Source of the DNA: Phoenix dactylifera | Lineage: Eukaryota; Streptophyta; Magnoliopsida; Arecales; Arecaceae | NCBI RefSeq assembly: GCF_009389715.1 | Contig: NC_052409.1 | Coordinates: 7,551,605 to 7,615,604 of the forward strand | Reading direction: 5' to 3' | Length of the DNA: 64,000 nt | Part shown: positions 59,295 through 64,000 of the stretch, one piece after another | Layout: every line of letters starts with the position of its first letter | Numbering within the stretch: position 1 is the first letter of the stretch | Notes under the pieces: model-generated | Database searches by the model: none | The model's input: only the letters and a program-made list of their open reading frames with translations | What the model was told of the DNA's origin: nothing | Translations under genes and position numbers: made by a program

Positions 59295-62200
59295 TCAGAT
59301 CATACCATGCATGCATTTGATGAAACTGTCCAGTTCTGAGAAGCACATTTCTCTTTCCACGAATACAGGAGTCAGCTGTTGGTATGTGAAGAAAGAGAGG
59401 TGGCGATGGTCTGGATCATTTCTCGGTTTTGCATTTTCTATGATTCTAATGTATGTCTCTCGATCATGACATGGAAAAGTGCTCTGAGCAGCTACCGCCA
59501 AACCACGATCCCACGCAGAATTCATCACCTAGAAAATTAAATGCAAATTAAAAGCCATCCTTGATTCATAGCAGAAAAGGACTTACAGCACCCAGAAATA
59601 ATGAAATGGCTGCAGAGATCCAGGAGAAAAGAATAGAAAATGGTTGCAACCTGCCAACTTAAACCTTCTAAGTCAGCCAATGCTTCATCACTTTCCTGAG
59701 CAGAATGCGGTGGCCCATAGCAGACAAATTTCATAGTTGCAGAATGTTTCTTGAGCATGTCAAAGATAGGAGAATAACCATCTTGGTTTGTAGGATTATA
59801 GAATCCTGCTGTAAGCTCTGCAGCATGGCTGGCAGTCTTGTACCACCAGTAAACAGCTGGAATCTGCATTAGTAATATAGTTAATATTATGCTTCCACAA
59901 CCAAATTTCACAGTGGTCAGCAAAATATTTATGTTGGCTTCTACAGAATAACTTCGAGATATGATACAGGAGATTGTTTTCCCATGGATTCAGGTTAAAA
60001 TTGACTCACACAGCGAATGGTGCCACATATGACAAGCATTAATCCATATATTTTAGGTCTTAATTTCTATTAATTTAGGAATAATCAGTTGGTGTAAACA
60101 TTTTCACGCCCTTAAAACATATTATCAAGATATCAAATACATTGTAGCATTTATCAGTCTACTGTAGATGTATTTACTATTAATGTGGCAAGTAGCTTTA
60201 AATAAAGACCTGTGGATGATTAAAATATAGATCCCAAAGCCAAATGCCTACGACTTCAAAATGATCCAGATAATAAGCAATTAAACAAGCTTTACCAGAT
60301 AAATTCCAGTAAGAGAAATGAGACACTTAGTTCTCTAGTAAAAGGATTACCAGAATAATTTAGAGATACCTTTACAATTATTTGTGTCCCTTCAAATGCA
60401 AGGTTTGCAAGCGATAATACTTGATCTGCATGGTCTATGAGGGTTTGTGCATACCAATGAAGGAAAAAGCGTCCATAGTAGCCGTCATAATCACCTCTAT
60501 CACAGAAAAATCCAGTTTCATGTGGCCTTGAATTATAATGCCCAGCATTGTCAGCCCCCCTGGCCCAGAATGAATGTCCACGCGACTTTGCTGCTCGTCG
60601 CAGATTCTGCTGCATGTACTTGTCATAGCACTGCCAAAGACCAAATCAATGAAAAAAAAATAAAGATAACTCCAGTTTCTGATTAATACTTCAATATACT
60701 TTTGTAATGGAATACAATCCACTTAAAAAGACTTAAATCCTTTAATAAATTTTACCAAATATTAAAATCAAAACAATATGTTGAAATCTTATTCTAGGTG
60801 ATGGTGTCTGTTTTTTCAATACTTTACGACTCACCTAACAAGAGCTTATATATGTTAAATGACTCAGAGGACATCTAGATGGTCACTCCACCGTTTACTT
60901 TAGTATACCTTAGGCATCTACAAGTACAATTTGAATTTTAGAAATGGAACCACTTCCTAAAGCTCTAATAAACACTCAACCGAGTTTCTAACCAAGAAGA
61001 TATGGTTGTTTTATGTGGCATTAGCCTTTGCTATCTGTCAAACTTTATCCATGAGTTCAAAGAAGAAATTCTTTTTATCTGTTGATTACTTGACTTAGTT
61101 ATGTTGTGGCAGGAGTTGGAGTATGCTCTAAGATCTAGTTGTAGTTACAGTCACATTGGCCTTGTTTCCTGGATGGCTAGGATTCATTATAGGATTGAGT
61201 TCTCTACCGGCAGGTAAACCTAATTATAGAGAGGATGGATCTAGCTCTTTAATGTGAACTAAATATTACAGAATAAAGTTTGTAACTGTGTATATTGGCT
61301 ATCTTTTGATCTTTCCAATTACTAATTCATCTACAGTCATTAGATATCTGGTTTTGTGAAGAATTCTTGAATGTATGATAATGGGATTGAATTCTGTAAT
61401 TTGTCTTTGCAAGAAAGCTTTAGTAGGAGATTTCTCACGGATTTTTTTTTACACTTGTCATGCATTTGGTAGAAAGTTATGAAAATTTAATAATTCTAAG
61501 GAATAACTAATCAAAATATTCACATAGAGGAGAAATAGAAATGAAGGTTAACCTTAAAACAGATACCTGAAACTCACCGATACCAGGGTACCTCCATCCA
61601 ATTCTTTCTGGATGTGATGGGTATTTCAACTCCCCTGAAGCACCTAGTCCAATTTCAACAGCAGTAATGAAACCCTCTTCGAATAACTTATTGAATTCCA
61701 TACGGAAGCTTCTCATGAAGTCAAAGCAAACCTGCATAAAATAGATTCAAATAGCACAAATGTAAAGACTCAAAACGTGTTCAACCTATCTACACCCAAA
61801 CAATGTCATTTTATGTTAATAAGACGTCAAAATAGCCAGCTAAGAAAAATTGCACAAGTACAACATAAAGCTTAGAACTACAATGAGTGCAAAAATTATG
61901 ATGGCTTCTTATAGAGGCCCCATGGCAGATGAAATAAAAAGGAGTCCATGCAAGCAGGTTTGTGGTAGCAAATAAAAATACAGAAAGAACATGCACAGAT
62001 ATGAAAAAATGCAAATAACAGACATCTACTCCTTATATTTTAATTAATCAGTTTAAGTTTCTCTTTCCATTTTCCTTGGATCAAATTTCAACCAAGAAAA
62101 AGAAAAATTAATAGAACCTACATGAAAAGATATATCAACCGTAAGTACAGTAATGGTAATCAAATACCTCAATGCCAGTTCTTCCTTTTAATACACGTTC

Positions 62201-62362
62201 CTTGTCAATACCCCAAGAAAGACATTCTGTGTTCCTCCTCCCTTCACGATCTGTGAAAAATATATCCTGATTATCTTTTCCAATCTCCAGAACCCACTTT
62301 GGAAGGGAAATTGGCATTTCACCAGATCCATTTCCTCCGCACTCATGAAATGCCATTACAAC
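59295..62362 (-). CDS. Beta-amylase, BAM7/BAM8-like; 3' part only, N-terminus beyond the window
   Basis: Five exons: 62362-62168, 61731-61567, 60630-60370, 59863-59651 and 59528-59295, all with GT/AG borders in phase 0, giving the last 355 residues of a GH14 beta-amylase, the family that releases maltose from starch ends. Landmarks: [91 protein letters not shown]. The general-acid Glu of GEL (codon 61630-61632) is present, but the site of the second catalytic Glu (NFTCxE in active enzymes) is Gly in FVCYGP (codon 59714-59716), so activity is probably weak or absent. The pattern fits the BAM7/BAM8 branch, which in Arabidopsis carries an N-terminal BZR1-type DNA-binding domain; that part would lie right of 64000. 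No coding exon was found in 62363-64000. Confidence 0.93.
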
Positions 62363-64000
62363 CTGCAAAAGTTTAGAAAGAGAAAAGTTACAAGCAATTT
62401 AAGGATATTCAGAACATGCCATCTATGGATTTTTAGATGAAAAATTAAAAATGATTCAGTAAAAAACATCAAAGTAGAGAACAATCCATTTAATGATAGG
62501 AATGTGTTTACACCAGATAGCTAGCTATCACTTAAATGTATGCTTGCTTACATCACTCTGCTCTAAATATTATGGACTAATAGAAAGTAATTTTTCATTA
62601 TTTTTGTCTCAAGTTTATTTTTTTTCTTTTAGACAGATTTATTTCTTACAGAACAAAACAATAAGATATTTTTATGCTGAAAACAGCATCAGTCATATTG
62701 ACTAAGGGTTTTGAAACATATTAGCAGGGTTTTTTTTGTGAGAGAAAAGAACATATTAGCATTCATTAGTGTTCATCCAAATAAAGGTTTGCACTTGCAT
62801 TATTTATTTTACAATGGACTAGAGATGTAATACACAGACTAAATGTTTTGATGATTATGTACTATAAGAACAAATTTTATGAAAAAAATACACTAAAAGC
62901 ACTTTAGTCCATATAAATTGAAGAAGGTGGGGTGGGCAGGTTGGGGGAAGGGGGAGTTGAGGGGTCATTTTTATGGAGTTTCTGCGAATCTTTTCACCTA
63001 ATCATCAACTCGATCAGGTTTCTTTTTGACTAAAGTAATAAAGCACAGTGGGTCTGTCTTTGACCTGATGGTCTCTTCTGTTACTAGATTTCTGAAAACA
63101 ATTTCAAGTCCATCACAACTTACTTCTTTTTTCCTTATTTTAACCATTGATGATGCTTCTTAATAGAACAACCTTCTCCAATGTTATATGATCTAGCTAT
63201 ACTCACACATGAACATGTCCAATATCCCATTTCTACTGTCTCAAACTCTGGGTCTGTTTTTATCTTTACATGTCATAAGAGTCGAAGGACTGAGGTTCGC
63301 TAAGTGTAATGTTACGATCCCCTTTTAACCTGCATCACTTTCAGTAATTAATTCATAGCAGCTTGATCTAGAAATTTGAAATCCTTCTAGTAAACATCAG
63401 CCTCCTTTGTTACCACTAAATTAATTTGAATTTGCTGTCCTCAATCTGTCAATAGTAAACTGTGGCAAAAAAATATTTTTATATTGTTCTTCCGATTTTA
63501 GTTCTTCTATCATTTAATTTAATTTGGCTTTTTGATGGTGCAGTTGCTCTAGTCCAAAGACTCTTTAAGTGGACTGATTTACCAGTCCATTGCAAGGCAT
63601 AGGAGTCCCATGGGAAATATGACATGGGTTATAGAAGAAAAGTCCTACATACAGTCATAGACTCCTTTTAAGTCATAGCTACACAATAACATTTGTGTAT
63701 CCAATTTTCCTCATCTTTCCATTCCCCACTAAGAAATTTTCTTCACTATTTTAGAACACTTGCAAAGACCACCTTAAAAATATCCAATCCTCAAAAATAC
63801 TTTTCTCCTTCCACTTTCAACTATTAAATTCTCCAAGAGTGACTATAAAAATGTTTTGTTCCATATTTTTCCATATTCGTGTCATAAGGAAGCCAAATGA
63901 GGCATCGGATAGCTGTACACATGTATCTTCGATGAAGATCACCAAATATGCCATGTATTGAGGGGTGTGTCCTTCTCGACGGACAGTACTCACACAGTTC
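62363..64000 (-). other. Intron of the beta-amylase gene, continuing past the window
   Basis: The exon at 62168-62362 starts with a clear acceptor (TTTTGCAG on the minus strand). No upstream amylase exon (the segment with VDGVMVDCWWG) is visible, so this intron is at least 1.6 kb. No repeat element was recognised in it. Confidence 0.7.

Overview
The window is plant nuclear DNA. GC-rich first exons, plant-type gene families and a heavy load of nested retrotransposons point to a monocot. A palm or related lineage is my best guess, but the sequence alone does not prove it. Four host genes look usable: a KUA1/MYBH-type single-MYB regulator (28264-37578, +), two copies of a BAHD alcohol acyltransferase (45807-47418 and 56470-58081, both -), and the 3' part of a BAM7/BAM8-type beta-amylase that runs off the right edge (59295-62362, -). 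Almost everything else is transposon-derived or gene debris.

Layout. 1-6880 is a degraded L1-type LINE on the minus strand, running off the left edge and interrupted by a 2.1 kb element (2667-4751) that carries an array of about 24 GAGTCGACTC-type palindromes. About 7970-18837 is a small LTR element (TRIM-like) in tandem arrangement, into which a chromodomain-bearing Ty3/gypsy element (9425-17768) inserted. 18838-28190 is sparse: two LINE fragments, one with a clear 15 bp target duplication, a very small SMART-like LTR element, a PIF/Harbinger-like MITE and a minisatellite. The MYB gene follows; its 8 kb first intron holds a LINE 3' end and an Au-type SINE. At 39240-40420 lie wrecks of a sugar transporter and an alcohol dehydrogenase.

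43013-48262 and 54868-58612 are two copies of one direct segmental duplication, each with a BAHD gene. Comparing them exposes transposon insertions in copy A with their empty sites in copy B: a hAT-type MITE (8 bp target duplication) and a solo LTR (5 bp target duplication). The two genes encode the same 460-residue protein and differ by three silent changes that I found, whereas the outer parts of the duplication differ by roughly 5-15% by eye. That pattern suggests gene conversion or another late homogenising event. The spacer between the copies holds a gag-only Copia-like element and a gypsy LTR.

I see no evidence for a wholly new biological system. The strongest leads are the homogenised acyltransferase pair, the palindrome array, the tandem LTR-element structures, and a beta-amylase that keeps only one of the two catalytic glutamates. 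All homology calls come from reading translations, without database searches.
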